Assembly: GCF_019904255.1 (NCBI RefSeq) | Contig: NZ_CP063203.1 | Location: 558,001-622,000, forward strand | From: Marixanthomonas sp. SCSIO 43207 | GTDB taxonomy: Bacteria; Bacteroidota; Bacteroidia; Flavobacteriales; Flavobacteriaceae | Direction: 5' to 3' | DNA length: 64,000 nt | Part shown: one piece after another, positions 41,800 through 51,302 of the stretch | How positions within the stretch are numbered: the first letter of the stretch is position 1 | Layout: every line of letters starts with the position of its first letter | Notes under the pieces: generated by a model | The model's input: the letters and a program-made list of their open reading frames with translations, nothing else | Told to the model about the DNA's origin: nothing | Database searches by the model: none | Translations under genes and position numbers: made by a program

Positions 41800-44439
41800 T
41801 TACAAAACAAACCGGTAGGTTGCTTTTATCAAAAAAGTGTTTTGAGGCTTCTTTTGAAGTAATTGGTTGTCAATAATCTTACTGAAATCATTCAATGAAT
41901 TTCCCGAACCGTTTATACCTTGTGACCAAACAAAAAATACTTCAGAGCCGGGAATATATTCCCAGCGCACTACCAAATTTGACCTAAACTGAACAAAAGC
42001 AAAGTCTGGATTTCTAAAGGTATAATCTGTGATACCATCTCTATTTTCATCAATTGCGTACATATCATTTTCAAATTGAATTTGATTAGCATCATACAAC
42101 GTCACGCGATTATTTATATCCTTGGCTGTTGGGTTATTTACAAAGTTGAAGTTTCTGTATTTACCACGAGCAATAAAAGGTTGCCCATAGTATTGAATGG
42201 TCAAATTTGGGTTAATATTATAGTTAACTCGCAGTGTTGTACTTATGGTTTCTTGGTCAATTTCTCCAGTAATATACCTTCTAGTTGAATTATAATTTAA
42301 TTGATCTACATATTGTGTTTTATCCGGCCTAGACTCATATTTTGTTGTCATCGATAAACTCAATGCATTTAATGGCTGATAATTAAAACGTACTTCATAT
42401 CTGGTAAATGAAAAGTTTTTTTGAGTTGCTTGACCATACACATAACCTAATGTTGTACTGAATTTTTTCCGACTATCTGTACCTACGTATAAAAAACCTA
42501 AGTGATCACCATTTCTCCTAAAACGGGGTCCGCCTCTCAATTCAGAATTATCAAAACGCGCAGCATTATTTTCTGAACCGCCTTCAGCAAACCAATTGTT
42601 TTTAAAGTTTACAAAACCGGTTAATTGATAATAAAAACTGTTGTAATTCCCTTCAAAATCATAATTTGTAGATTGATACGCTCGTATGTTTGCACTACGA
42701 TACCAACTGGTAGGTTTATTAAAAACCCGTCGCAATTCAGCATATTGATTGATATTATCTGCTTGACGTAAAAAACCTATATCATTAAGTTCAAGTTCTG
42801 GAGAGCGCCATACACCACCAGCATAATATCGCCAGTTTCCGCCTCCACTTTTTCCAAACTGCACCCTTCCTCCTGTTCCGGTAAGGGATGTTTTTGTACT
42901 ATCTACTGAAACGTGATTGGCACCAACTCGTTGAAATAAATGTACTATTGAACGTTGTGTTCTCTCAATAGCTTCTTCGCTTCCGTTTACTTGGCTTAAA
43001 AAAACCTTTCCTTCAACATAATAATTTCTATTATTCCAATTGTGTTTAAAATCTAACCCTCCAGAATACGCATTTTTATGAAGAAAATTTAAGTTACTTT
43101 CTAAATTTCGGTGGGTTGCTGTAAAAATTCCGCCTATATATGTATTCCTATCATTAAAATCTTTCTGTAAACGTCCTACCAAGTAATTGGTTAAAGGCTC
43201 AACCAAGACTTCTTCTTTAGATCCATTTTCATCTATTACATCTGCATATTCTTTATCGGTTACACTTTCCAATACTCCAATAGACCATCCATCTTTCGTT
43301 TTTCCGCTGAATTTTGCCGCACCCAAAATGGTTGAGTTATCTGGTTGATCTACATAAGCTGTTGTAGGACCAAAAGCAGATCCCTGCGGACTTCTTCCTA
43401 TTCTTCTTGAAAAGAACAAATTATCTGAACCGCCACTCACACTAAAATCAAAAATGTTTTTATTCTCAACAAAAAAAGGTCTACGTTCTTGGAAGAAAAT
43501 TTCAAACCCATCTAGGGCAATAGCTCCGGGATCGGCATCAACTTGACCAAAATCCGGGTTAATTGTAGCGTCAAGTGTAAGATCATTTGTAATTCCTATT
43601 TTGGCATCTAGCCCGGCTGTAAAACGAGTATCGCTTCCATCCCTAAAGGGGTTTCCTTCTTCTGCTTCATAGGTATCTAGCTTGGTAAGACCATACGGCT
43701 GAATTTCTAATTGTTTTTGAGGCTTTATGCCCTTAATACCGCGCAACTCACCAAATTCACTCACCCATCCTGGCGCATTGATATCTACAGGTTGCCATAA
43801 TGAACGCTCTTCTTTTCTGAAATATCTTCTGGTAGATTGAATACCCCAAATTTGTTCTTCGGCATTCCCAAAACGCAATTGACTTAACGGAATTCGCATT
43901 TCTGCCGTCCATCCTTCAGCATCTATTTGTGTTTTTACGTACCAAATAGGGTTCCAGCTACCATCCCAATTGTTTCCATTATTTGAAATAAACTCATCTC
44001 CCTTAACCCCTGCGGCAGTAATTGTGAATGAAAATCCGGTTCGGTTATCGTTATAGCTGTCTATGTTTAACTCAACCCAATCACCCTCAAAACCATCGCG
44101 ACGAGAAAGTCGCTGGACAATCCCTTCTGGATCGGCATCGTAACACCTAAAAGCAACATAGAGGTTTTTGGCATCATAAACAATTTTCATTTTGGTTTGC
44201 TCTGTAGGAGGTGTGCCGTTATCAGGTTGATTTTCTACATAGTCTGATGTCCACTCTACTTTATCCCAAGCAGTTTCATCAATTATACCGTCAATTTTTG
44301 GAGCATTTTCAGAGCCAATCGATTGGGTGGTGTAAATTCGTTTAGGATATATTTTGGTTTCAGATTTTTTTTCCTCTTGACCTTGAGCTGAAAGTGAAAA
44401 AATAAAGAAAAAAACGTATAAGTGAATGTTTTTGAACAT
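41800..44439 (-). CDS. DUF5916 outer-membrane protein with N-terminal CBM9-like domain
   Basis: An 879-residue exported protein. After the signal peptide (ending FSLSAQG) a CBM9-like carbohydrate-binding-type domain spans about 35-230, with PKIDGIIDETAWDKVEWTSD and NLYVAFRCYDADPE. The following GIKPQKQLEIQPYG introduces the DUF5916 region, which contains DATINPDFGQVDADPGA. The C-terminal 450 residues are alternating beta-strands ending in a terminal aromatic/leucine strand (LIKATYRFVL), consistent with an outer-membrane barrel. Homologues are widespread in Bacteroidota but uncharacterised; glycan-related uptake or sensing is possible. It is probably monocistronic. Confidence 0.85.
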   Translation of the reverse strand: MFKNIHLYVFFFIFSLSAQGQEEKKSETKIYPKRIYTTQSIGSENAPKIDGIIDETAWDKVEWTSDYVENQPDNGTPPTEQTKMKIVYDAKNLYVAFRCYDADPEGIVQRLSRRDGFEGDWVELNIDSYNDNRTGFSFTITAAGVKGDEFISNNGNNWDGSWNPIWYVKTQIDAEGWTAEMRIPLSQLRFGNAEEQIWGIQSTRRYFRKEERSLWQPVDINAPGWVSEFGELRGIKGIKPQKQLEIQPYGLTKLDTYEAEEGNPFRDGSDTRFTAGLDAKIGITNDLTLDATINPDFGQVDADPGAIALDGFEIFFQERRPFFVENKNIFDFSVSGGSDNLFFSRRIGRSPQGSAFGPTTAYVDQPDNSTILGAAKFSGKTKDGWSIGVLESVTDKEYADVIDENGSKEEVLVEPLTNYLVGRLQKDFNDRNTYIGGIFTATHRNLESNLNFLHKNAYSGGLDFKHNWNNRNYYVEGKVFLSQVNGSEEAIERTQRSIVHLFQRVGANHVSVDSTKTSLTGTGGRVQFGKSGGGNWRYYAGGVWRSPELELNDIGFLRQADNINQYAELRRVFNKPTSWYRSANIRAYQSTNYDFEGNYNSFYYQLTGFVNFKNNWFAEGGSENNAARFDNSELRGGPRFRRNGDHLGFLYVGTDSRKKFSTTLGYVYGQATQKNFSFTRYEVRFNYQPLNALSLSMTTKYESRPDKTQYVDQLNYNSTRRYITGEIDQETISTTLRVNYNINPNLTIQYYGQPFIARGKYRNFNFVNNPTAKDINNRVTLYDANQIQFENDMYAIDENRDGITDYTFRNPDFAFVQFRSNLVVRWEYIPGSEVFFVWSQGINGSGNSLNDFSKIIDNQLLQKKPQNTFLIKATYRFVL

Positions 44440-44579
44440 CTTGGTTAGTTTCTTTAATAGACATTCTTTTTAATTTAATGTGACACTTTTTTATTTTTTT
44501 AAGGTTTTTTTAACAAAAACAACATCAAAAAATATCTTCGTAATTATGCTACCTTTAAGGATTATAATATTGTATAGGT

Positions 44580-45638
44580 ATGCGAAAACTTATTTCAAAA
44601 AAGAAACCGGCTTATGAAATTTCTGAAGCACTTTTCAATTATTTAACCAAGCACGGGCGTAATAGTAAAATTACAATCTATTATGATGATCTCTTGCGCT
44701 TTCAAGGGTCGGTTGCTATTTATGATAAACATGGTAACGACACGCTATGGATAAGCGTGTATTATTCTGAATTTGAACGTGAAGAAATTAATGCTAGCTT
44801 AAAACGAATGTACTCCATTTTACATTCTGATGGTAGTGACACCTTGCTGCCGTACATATCAATTGATAGTATTGATTTTTGCACCTTCGGAAATTCAAAA
44901 CCTTTTCGTGTTAAGGTAAGAAACATTTTAAATGACAACTATTTATTTCTTTACATAAAAAAAGCAGACGCATCTCGCATTTATGGTCTAGAGCTAGAAC
45001 ATTTGCTTTCTCCCAACCACATCAATTTTTTGGTACACGGAAACACCCTGATTGAAGAACATATCTCGGGAATTCCCGGAGATGATTTTATTGAAAATGA
45101 ATTGGACAAATGCTCCAATCAACAAAAAAAGGAAATTGCAAAAGAGTTTGTAAAATTTAACGAGCGTTGTTTTGTTCGTTTGCTTGGCGATATGCGTTCT
45201 TACAATTATGTGATGGTGCTTACACACGATTTTGATAGAATTCAATACAGAATTAGAGCCATCGATTTTGACCAACAAAGTTACGAAGGTAACGCAAAAG
45301 TTTACAAACCTCAATTTTTGAAAGAAAATAACAAGCTTGTAACAATGACTATGAAACTTTTGCAAGAAGAATCTATTGAACAGTACAAACGTGAAGAACG
45401 CTCACTTCTTGCTAAAAGGGCGGTAAGTGAACAAAGCAGATTAAAAGAAATTTTGGAATGTATGAAAAACGACACTATTTCTCCTCCCGAAAAAACAAAC
45501 CAATTAAAAAAAGACTTACTTGACCTTACGGGCGATGTAAATTTTAAAAAGTCTGAAAATATGGGGCAAATTCTACAAAGCGCTTTAGACTTTGTGATAC
45601 GCAATTATCAAAATGAAAACCCGTACTTTATTTCTTAA
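44580..45638 (+). CDS. Uncharacterised protein with protein-kinase-like fold motifs
   Basis: A soluble 352-residue protein that I do not recognise as a named family. The order of conserved-looking segments fits a kinase-like (aminoglycoside phosphotransferase type) fold. There is a lysine after beta-strands (YLFLYIKK, K127/K128), acidic residues in the next helix (GLELEHLL), a hinge-like IEEHISGIPGDD, a catalytic-loop-like GDMRSYN (G203, D204, N209) and a metal-binding-like DFD (229-231). The C-terminal 100 residues are charged helices. No signal peptide. It stands alone between DUF5916 and pyc. Kinase identity is inference from motif order. Confidence 0.55.
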   Translation: MRKLISKKKPAYEISEALFNYLTKHGRNSKITIYYDDLLRFQGSVAIYDKHGNDTLWISVYYSEFEREEINASLKRMYSILHSDGSDTLLPYISIDSIDFCTFGNSKPFRVKVRNILNDNYLFLYIKKADASRIYGLELEHLLSPNHINFLVHGNTLIEEHISGIPGDDFIENELDKCSNQQKKEIAKEFVKFNERCFVRLLGDMRSYNYVMVLTHDFDRIQYRIRAIDFDQQSYEGNAKVYKPQFLKENNKLVTMTMKLLQEESIEQYKREERSLLAKRAVSEQSRLKEILECMKNDTISPPEKTNQLKKDLLDLTGDVNFKKSENMGQILQSALDFVIRNYQNENPYFIS

Positions 45639-45734
45639 AAAAATAATTTAACCACCGTAAAAACAAGAAAAACATAATACTTTTTTATCTTTAATAGCAA
45701 ATTACAAACCTTCAGATAAAACCCATATAACCCT

Positions 45735-48700
45735 ATGAAAATTAAAAAAGTATTAGTAGCCAATCGTGGCGAAATTGCCATTCGCATATTCCGTGCTTGT
45801 ACCGAGATCAACCTTACAACTGTTGCTATATACACCTATGAAGACAGGTACTCTCAACATCGCTACAAAGCCGATGAAGCTTATCAAATAGGCTCTAATG
45901 ACGAACCCCTAAAGCCCTACTTAAATAGTGATGAAATTATAGCCCTTGCCAAAGCAAAAAATGTTGACGCAATCCATCCCGGATATGGTTTTTTATCTGA
46001 AAATTCTGAATTCGCTCGTAAATGTGCCAAAGCAGGAATAATATTTATTGGTCCAGACCCAAAAGTAATGGACGCCTTAGGCGATAAAATAACAGCTAAG
46101 AAGATTGCATCTGCCTGTAATGTTCCTATTATAAAAAGTAATTCAAAAGATTTAACCTCCTTGAAAATTGCTCTTTCTGAAGCTTCTACCATCGGTTATC
46201 CTGTTATGTTGAAAGCTGCTTCTGGTGGCGGTGGTCGAGGTATGCGAATTATTAAAAATGAAAATGATTTAAAAAACAATTTTGATTCTGCAAAAAGTGA
46301 AGCTGCCAACGCTTTTGGTGATGACACAATGTTTCTAGAAAAATATGTAGAAGAACCTAAACACCTAGAAGTTCAAATCATCGCAGACAATCACGGTAAC
46401 ATTCGTCATTTATATGAGCGAGACTGTTCTGTACAAAGAAGACATCAAAAAGTTGTAGAAGTAGCACCTTCCTATAATGTTTCAGAAAAGGTAAAAGAAA
46501 AGCTTTACTCATACGCAGTCGCAATTGCAGAAGAAGTGAATTATAACAATGTAGGTACTGTTGAGTTTTTAGTAGATAAAAATGACGCTGTCTATTTTAT
46601 TGAAGTTAATCCACGTATTCAAGTTGAGCATACCGTAACCGAAATGGTAACCGGTATTGATTTAATTAAATCACAAATATTTATTGCTGGCGGCTACAAG
46701 CTATCTGACAAACAAATAAAAGTATATGATCAAGCGTCATTAAAAACATACGGTTTTGCTTTGCAATGTAGATTAACCACAGAAGACCCTACAAACAACT
46801 TTACTCCAGATTATGGAACAATCACCACCTACCGTAGCGCAGCAGGAATGGGAATACGCCTAGATGCAGGTAGTATTTATCAATCCTATAGCATAAGTCC
46901 GTTTTTTGATTCTATGCTTGTAAAAGTTTCAGCTCATGGCCGTACCTTAGATGGCGCGGTACGTAAAATGGTTCGTGCACTAAAAGAATTTAGAATACGT
47001 GGCGTAAAAACCAATATTCACTTTCTTCAGAATGTCATTCAACATGAAACCTTTAAAGAAGGTGCTGCAACGGTAAATTTTATTGGTAATACTCCTTCAT
47101 TATTTGATGTAAAACTACCCCAAGACAGAACCACAAAAATCACTAACTATTTAGGCGAAGTAATTGTCAACGGAAACCCCGATGTAAAATTTATTGATGA
47201 AAATAAAAAATTCAGAAACCCTAAAATTCCGCATTTCAATTCTTCTGAAAAATTTCCGAAAGGCACCAAAGACTTACTTACCGAAATGGGACCCGAAAAA
47301 TTTTCAGCTTGGTTAAAAAACGAAAAGAAAATACATTATACAGATACAACGCTACGTGATGCACATCAATCATTACTTGCTACAAGAATGCGAACTTTTG
47401 ACATGCTGAAAGTAGCCGAAAGTTATGCCAAAAACCATCCTAATACTTTTAGTGTAGAAATGTGGGGAGGTGCAACTTTTGATGTGTGTATGCGATTTTT
47501 AAACGAAAGCCCGTGGACTCGCCTTCGAGAATTGCGCAAACGCATACCTAATATATTGTTTCAAATGCTATTGCGAGGAAGCAATGGCGTTGGCTACAAA
47601 GCATATCCCGATAATTTGATTGAAACCTTTGTTGAAAAATCTTGGGAAAACGGCATAGATCTCTTCCGCATTTTTGATTCATTAAACTGGGTAAAAGCGA
47701 TGGAACCCAGCATTCAATATGTTCGTAACAAAACCGATGGAATTGCAGAAGCAGCCATTAGTTATACCGGTGACATTCTCGACCCAGACGAAAGCAAATA
47801 CACTCTCGCCTATTACAAACAACTAGCCAAGGATTTAGAAAATGCAGGAGCCCACATGATTGCTATAAAAGACATGGCCGGTTTACTCAAGCCGTATGCC
47901 GCAACCGAATTGGTTTCAGCTTTAAAAGACACAGTTAACATTCCTTTACATTTACATACCCATGACACCTCTTCAATTCAATCTGCTACTTATTTAAAGG
48001 CCATTGAAGCCGGTGTAGATGTAGTTGATGTAGCATTGGGCGGCATGTCTGGATTAACGTCACAACCAAACTTTAACTCGGTTGTTGAAATGATGAAACA
48101 GCACGAACGAGCACAAGATTATGACATTAAAACGTTGAATGAATTTTCAAATTTCTGGGAAGATACGCGCGAAATGTACTATCCTTTTGAATCTGGATTA
48201 AAAGCAGGAACAGCCGAAGTGTACCAACATGAAATCCCTGGTGGTCAATATTCAAATTTACGGCCGCAAGCTGAGGCATTAGGTCTAGCAGATAGGTTTC
48301 ACGAAGTAACCAAAATGTATGAAAAAGTAAATGATCTCTTCGGAAATTTGGTAAAAGTAACTCCAAGCAGTAAAGTGGTTGGTGATATGGCTATTTTTAT
48401 GGTTACCAATGATCTTACTCCTGAAGACATTTTACAACGTGGAAAAGAAATTTCATTTCCTGAATCTGTAATCAACTTTTTTAAAGGTGACTTAGGACAG
48501 CCTCTTGGCGGTTTTCCAAAAGAGGTTCAAAAAATAATTTTAAAAAACACACAACCATATACTGATAGACCCAACGCACATTTAAAACCAATTGACTTTA
48601 AAGCAGAATATGCTTCTTTCAGAAAAAAGTTTCAAAAAGGATTCAGCCGTCCCATTGAGTTTGAAGACTTTCTATCCTACAGCTTATACCCTCGCGTATT

Positions 48701-49187
48701 TGAGCAAGCCCACGAAAAGTATAAACTCTATGGAAATTTAGCCATACTTCCTACAAAAAATTTCTTCTACGGAATGAAGCTGCGCGAAGAAGCAATTATT
48801 GAACTAGAAGAAGGAAAAACAATAATCGTAAAATTACTATCTGTAGGAATACCAAACGATGAAGGTGTTCGTATAGTGTTCTTCTCTGTTAACGGTGAAA
48901 ACAGATTTGTTGAAATTAAGGATAAAGCCGTTAAAGTTGAAAAGGAAATACACACCCCTGCAGACCCTGAAGACAACAATCAATACGGTGCGCCACTACA
49001 AGGTATGTTGTATAAAATGTTGGTTAAAAAAGGGCAGACAGTAGAAGAAGGATCACCTCTTTTTGTAATTGAAGCTATGAAAATGGAAACCACAGTCACA
49101 GCCAATAGCTCCGGAAAAGTAAAATCAATCACCTTAAAACCCGGCACCATGTTAATGAAGGGTGATCTAGTAGTAACTATTGAGTAA
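45735..49187 (+). CDS. pyc: Pyruvate carboxylase
   Basis: This biotin enzyme carboxylates pyruvate to oxaloacetate with ATP and bicarbonate, feeding the TCA cycle. The 1150-residue chain has the three parts of a full-length pyruvate carboxylase. Biotin carboxylase occupies 1-450 (KAASGGGGRGMRII; EVNPRIQVEHTVTEM). The carboxyltransferase spans about 530-1000 (YTDTTLRDAHQSLLATRMRT; LHLHTHDTS). A C-terminal biotin carrier carries the lysine in VIEAMKMETTV. Transcribed alone; a TATCTTTA -7-like box is at 45686-45693. No clear terminator follows, so readthrough towards rplM is possible. Confidence 0.97.
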   Translation: MKIKKVLVANRGEIAIRIFRACTEINLTTVAIYTYEDRYSQHRYKADEAYQIGSNDEPLKPYLNSDEIIALAKAKNVDAIHPGYGFLSENSEFARKCAKAGIIFIGPDPKVMDALGDKITAKKIASACNVPIIKSNSKDLTSLKIALSEASTIGYPVMLKAASGGGGRGMRIIKNENDLKNNFDSAKSEAANAFGDDTMFLEKYVEEPKHLEVQIIADNHGNIRHLYERDCSVQRRHQKVVEVAPSYNVSEKVKEKLYSYAVAIAEEVNYNNVGTVEFLVDKNDAVYFIEVNPRIQVEHTVTEMVTGIDLIKSQIFIAGGYKLSDKQIKVYDQASLKTYGFALQCRLTTEDPTNNFTPDYGTITTYRSAAGMGIRLDAGSIYQSYSISPFFDSMLVKVSAHGRTLDGAVRKMVRALKEFRIRGVKTNIHFLQNVIQHETFKEGAATVNFIGNTPSLFDVKLPQDRTTKITNYLGEVIVNGNPDVKFIDENKKFRNPKIPHFNSSEKFPKGTKDLLTEMGPEKFSAWLKNEKKIHYTDTTLRDAHQSLLATRMRTFDMLKVAESYAKNHPNTFSVEMWGGATFDVCMRFLNESPWTRLRELRKRIPNILFQMLLRGSNGVGYKAYPDNLIETFVEKSWENGIDLFRIFDSLNWVKAMEPSIQYVRNKTDGIAEAAISYTGDILDPDESKYTLAYYKQLAKDLENAGAHMIAIKDMAGLLKPYAATELVSALKDTVNIPLHLHTHDTSSIQSATYLKAIEAGVDVVDVALGGMSGLTSQPNFNSVVEMMKQHERAQDYDIKTLNEFSNFWEDTREMYYPFESGLKAGTAEVYQHEIPGGQYSNLRPQAEALGLADRFHEVTKMYEKVNDLFGNLVKVTPSSKVVGDMAIFMVTNDLTPEDILQRGKEISFPESVINFFKGDLGQPLGGFPKEVQKIILKNTQPYTDRPNAHLKPIDFKAEYASFRKKFQKGFSRPIEFEDFLSYSLYPRVFEQAHEKYKLYGNLAILPTKNFFYGMKLREEAIIELEEGKTIIVKLLSVGIPNDEGVRIVFFSVNGENRFVEIKDKAVKVEKEIHTPADPEDNNQYGAPLQGMLYKMLVKKGQTVEEGSPLFVIEAMKMETTVTANSSGKVKSITLKPGTMLMKGDLVVTIE

Positions 49188-49220
49188 AATCAATATCCTA
49201 AAAAATTAAAACCTTGGGTG

Positions 49221-49250
49221 TTGTTTTTCAAATAAATAATAGTACATTTG
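49221..49250 (+). promoter_or_regulatory. Promoter of rplM-rpsI
   Basis: TTG (49221-49223), exactly 19 nt, then TACATTTG (49243-49250): a perfect Bacteroidota housekeeping promoter. Transcription should start about 49256, giving a leader of roughly 65-70 nt before the rplM start. Confidence 0.87.
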
Positions 49251-49284
49251 CACCCCGATTTATCCAAAAGAAGGAATGTTTAAC

Positions 49285-49308
49285 CTGACGGTAGGTGAAT
49301 GCCGGCAG
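49285..49308 (+). promoter_or_regulatory. Leader hairpin upstream of rplM
   Basis: CTGACGG (49285-49291) can pair with CCGGCAG (49302-49308) with one A-G mismatch and a 10-nt loop. It ends 14 nt before the GTG start of rplM. It may be an autoregulatory binding site for L13 or simply a local structure. Confidence 0.45.
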
Positions 49309-49322
49309 AAAAATTATTAAAA

Positions 49323-49778
49323 GTGGATACACTAAGTTATAAAACAATATCAGCAAACAGCGCTACTGTAAACAAAGAGTGGTTGCATGTAGATGCTGAT
49401 GGACAAACGCTTGGGCGCTTAGCTAGTAAAGTAGCAAAATTGTTACGTGGTAAGCACAAGCCTAATTTTACTCCTCACGTAGATTGTGGAGACAATGTTG
49501 TTATTACAAATGCAAGTAATATTGTATTAACCGGGAATAAGTGGAACGATAAAAAATACATTCGTCACACAGGCTATCCGGGCGGACAACGTAGCTTAAC
49601 AGCAGAAGAATTATACGGAAAAGACCCTGCAAGAGTAGTTGAAAAAGCTATTAAAGGAATGTTACCTAAAAACAAATTAGGTGCAGATCTTTTCAGAAAT
49701 CTTAAAGTATATGCTGGTGCAGAGCACGATCAAGAAGCACAAAAACCAAAAACCATTAACCTTAACGATATCAAGTAA
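49323..49778 (+). CDS. rplM: 50S ribosomal protein L13
   Basis: A large-subunit ribosomal protein. I chose the GTG at 49323, which gives [20 protein letters not shown] (initiator Met) and 151 residues, the length I expect for Bacteroidota L13. The ATG 24 nt upstream would add eight residues that do not look like L13. Conserved segments: [23 protein letters not shown]-like [19 protein letters not shown], and [20 protein letters not shown]. Translationally coupled to rpsI (TAATG overlap). Confidence 0.97.
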   Translation: MDTLSYKTISANSATVNKEWLHVDADGQTLGRLASKVAKLLRGKHKPNFTPHVDCGDNVVITNASNIVLTGNKWNDKKYIRHTGYPGGQRSLTAEELYGKDPARVVEKAIKGMLPKNKLGADLFRNLKVYAGAEHDQEAQKPKTINLNDIK

Positions 49779-50164
49779 TGGAAGTTATTCACAAAATAGG
49801 AAGAAGAAAAACCGCTGTAGCCCGTGTATACCTTTCTGAAGGAAAAGGAAATATCACTATCAACAAACGTGATATGGAAAAATACTTCACTACAGGTACA
49901 TTACAATATAAAGTTAAACAAGCACTTATGTTGACTGAAAACGACAAGAACTTTGATGTTTCAGTAAACGTATTTGGAGGTGGAATTACCGGACAAGCAG
50001 AAGCAATCCGTTTAGCCCTTTCAAGAGCTATGTGTGAGGTTAACGAAGAAAACAGAGGTATTTTAAAACCAGAAGGTTTATTAACAAGAGATCCAAGAAT
50101 GGTTGAGCGTAAGAAATTCGGACAGAAGAAAGCGCGTAAAAAATTCCAATTCTCAAAACGTTAA
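49778..50164 (+). CDS. rpsI: 30S ribosomal protein S9
   Basis: A small-subunit protein of 128 residues whose C-terminal tail contacts P-site tRNA. It begins [20 protein letters not shown] and ends with KKFGQKKARKKFQFSKR, the standard basic tail with terminal Lys-Arg. Start overlaps the rplM stop by one base. The pair rplM-rpsI is universally conserved. Confidence 0.98.
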   Translation: MEVIHKIGRRKTAVARVYLSEGKGNITINKRDMEKYFTTGTLQYKVKQALMLTENDKNFDVSVNVFGGGITGQAEAIRLALSRAMCEVNEENRGILKPEGLLTRDPRMVERKKFGQKKARKKFQFSKR

Positions 50165-50171
50165 TACAACC

Positions 50172-50193
50172 GTGCCATTGCTTACAATGGCAC
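50172..50193 (+). terminator. GC-rich hairpin after rpsI without U-tract
   Basis: GTGCCATTG, loop CTTA and CAATGGCAC form a perfect 9-bp stem 7 nt past the rpsI stop. No T run follows directly (ACAAGTTC), so it could be a weak terminator, an RNA-stabilising 3' hairpin, or part of the rpsB leader. Confidence 0.5.
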
Positions 50194-50247
50194 ACAAGTT
50201 CATATTATATTTATTTAATAACGCTGTTATTCCGTATGTCGCGGAAG

Positions 50248-50314
50248 TTAGTTTAGCATCTAAACCAAGTCCTTGTTAAGGAAAGGTTGCTATCTAAACA
50301 GGAACGTAAACTAA
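50248..50314 (+). promoter_or_regulatory. Structured RNA leader upstream of rpsB
   Basis: TTAGTTTA (50248-50255) pairs perfectly with TAAACTAA (50307-50314), closing a domain. Inside it AACC/GGTT (50063+200 to 50288) and TCCTT/AAGGA (50270-50282) stack into a hairpin with loop GTT. In coordinates, the outer inner-stem arms are 50263-50266 and 50285-50288. The closing arm ends 6 nt before the rpsB ATG, over the ribosome-binding region. Two near-identical segments, GCATCTAAAC and GCTATCTAAAC, could allow alternative pairings. A role in S2 autoregulation is inferred. Confidence 0.6.
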
Positions 50315-50320
50315 AACAAA

Positions 50321-51205
50321 ATGGCAGACAACAAAGAAGTTAAGTCGTTACTTGACGCAGGTGTACACTTTGGTCACCTTACCCGTAAATGGAATCCAAA
50401 CATGGCACCATATATTTATATGGAGCGCAACGGGATTCACATTATTAATCTTTACAAAACAGCTGCAAAGCTTGACGAAGCAAACGAAGCGTTAAAGAAA
50501 ATTGCAGCAAGCGGAAGAAAAATTCTTTTCGTAGCTACCAAGAAACAAGCAAAAGACATCGTTTCAGAAAAAGCAACTGAAGCCAAAATGCCTTACATTA
50601 CAGAGCGTTGGCCAGGTGGTATGCTTACCAACTTTGTAACCATTAGAAGAGCTGTTAAAAAAATGGCGTCTATTGACCGTATGAAGCAAGATGGTACTTT
50701 TAACACACTTTCAAAGAAAGAGCGTTTACAAGTAGATCGTCTTCGTGCTAAGCTAGAAAAGAACTTAGGTTCTATCAGTGATATGAGTCGTCTTCCAGGA
50801 GCATTGTTCATCGTAGATACAACTCGTGAGCACATTGCAGTAAAAGAAGCTCAAAAATTAAACATTCCAATTTTTGCTATGGTGGATACAAACAGTGATC
50901 CACGTGAGATTGATTTCCCAATTCCATCTAACGATGATGCGTCAAAGTCGATTGAAAAAATTCTTAGCAAAGTTTCAGAAGCAGTAATTGAAGGTCTTGC
51001 AGAACGTAAAGCCGGAAAAGAAAAATCTGAAGAAGAAAAAGCAGCTAAAAAAGCAAAGAAAGAAGCAAAAGCTAAAAAGGCTGAGAAAAAAGAAGTTCCT
51101 TCAAAAGACAAAGAAGATAAAAAAGCAATGAAAGAGGCAAAAAAACCTGTGAAGTTGGAGTCTAAAGAAGAAACTTTGGAGAAAGCAACTAAAGAAGAAG
51201 AATAA
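50321..51205 (+). CDS. rpsB: 30S ribosomal protein S2 with long charged C-terminal tail
   Basis: A small-subunit protein, 294 residues. The core is standard: LLDAGVHFGHLTRKWNPNMA, FVATKKQAKDIV, ITERWPGGMLTNF and FAMVDTNSDPREIDFPIPSN. After about residue 230 a Lys/Glu/Ala-rich tail of some 65 residues follows, which is disordered-looking. Core S2 is about 230-250 residues, so the tail is an addition. It precedes tsf, the conserved partner, with 97 nt between. Confidence 0.98.
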   Translation: MADNKEVKSLLDAGVHFGHLTRKWNPNMAPYIYMERNGIHIINLYKTAAKLDEANEALKKIAASGRKILFVATKKQAKDIVSEKATEAKMPYITERWPGGMLTNFVTIRRAVKKMASIDRMKQDGTFNTLSKKERLQVDRLRAKLEKNLGSISDMSRLPGALFIVDTTREHIAVKEAQKLNIPIFAMVDTNSDPREIDFPIPSNDDASKSIEKILSKVSEAVIEGLAERKAGKEKSEEEKAAKKAKKEAKAKKAEKKEVPSKDKEDKKAMKEAKKPVKLESKEETLEKATKEEE

Positions 51206-51230
51206 AATAACCTTTTGTTAAAACAAATTT

Positions 51231-51277
51231 GCCGTTTGGTTATTTTCTTTGCTGAAAATCAATTGAACGGCTTTTTT
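51231..51277 (+). terminator. Internal terminator-like hairpin between rpsB and tsf
   Basis: GCCGTT (51231-51236) pairs with AACGGC (51266-51271) across a 29-nt A/T-rich loop and is followed by six T. The stem is short, so termination is probably partial and may lower tsf relative to rpsB. Confidence 0.5.
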
Positions 51278-51302
51278 ACTAATACATTAAAACTTTATAA
51301 CG

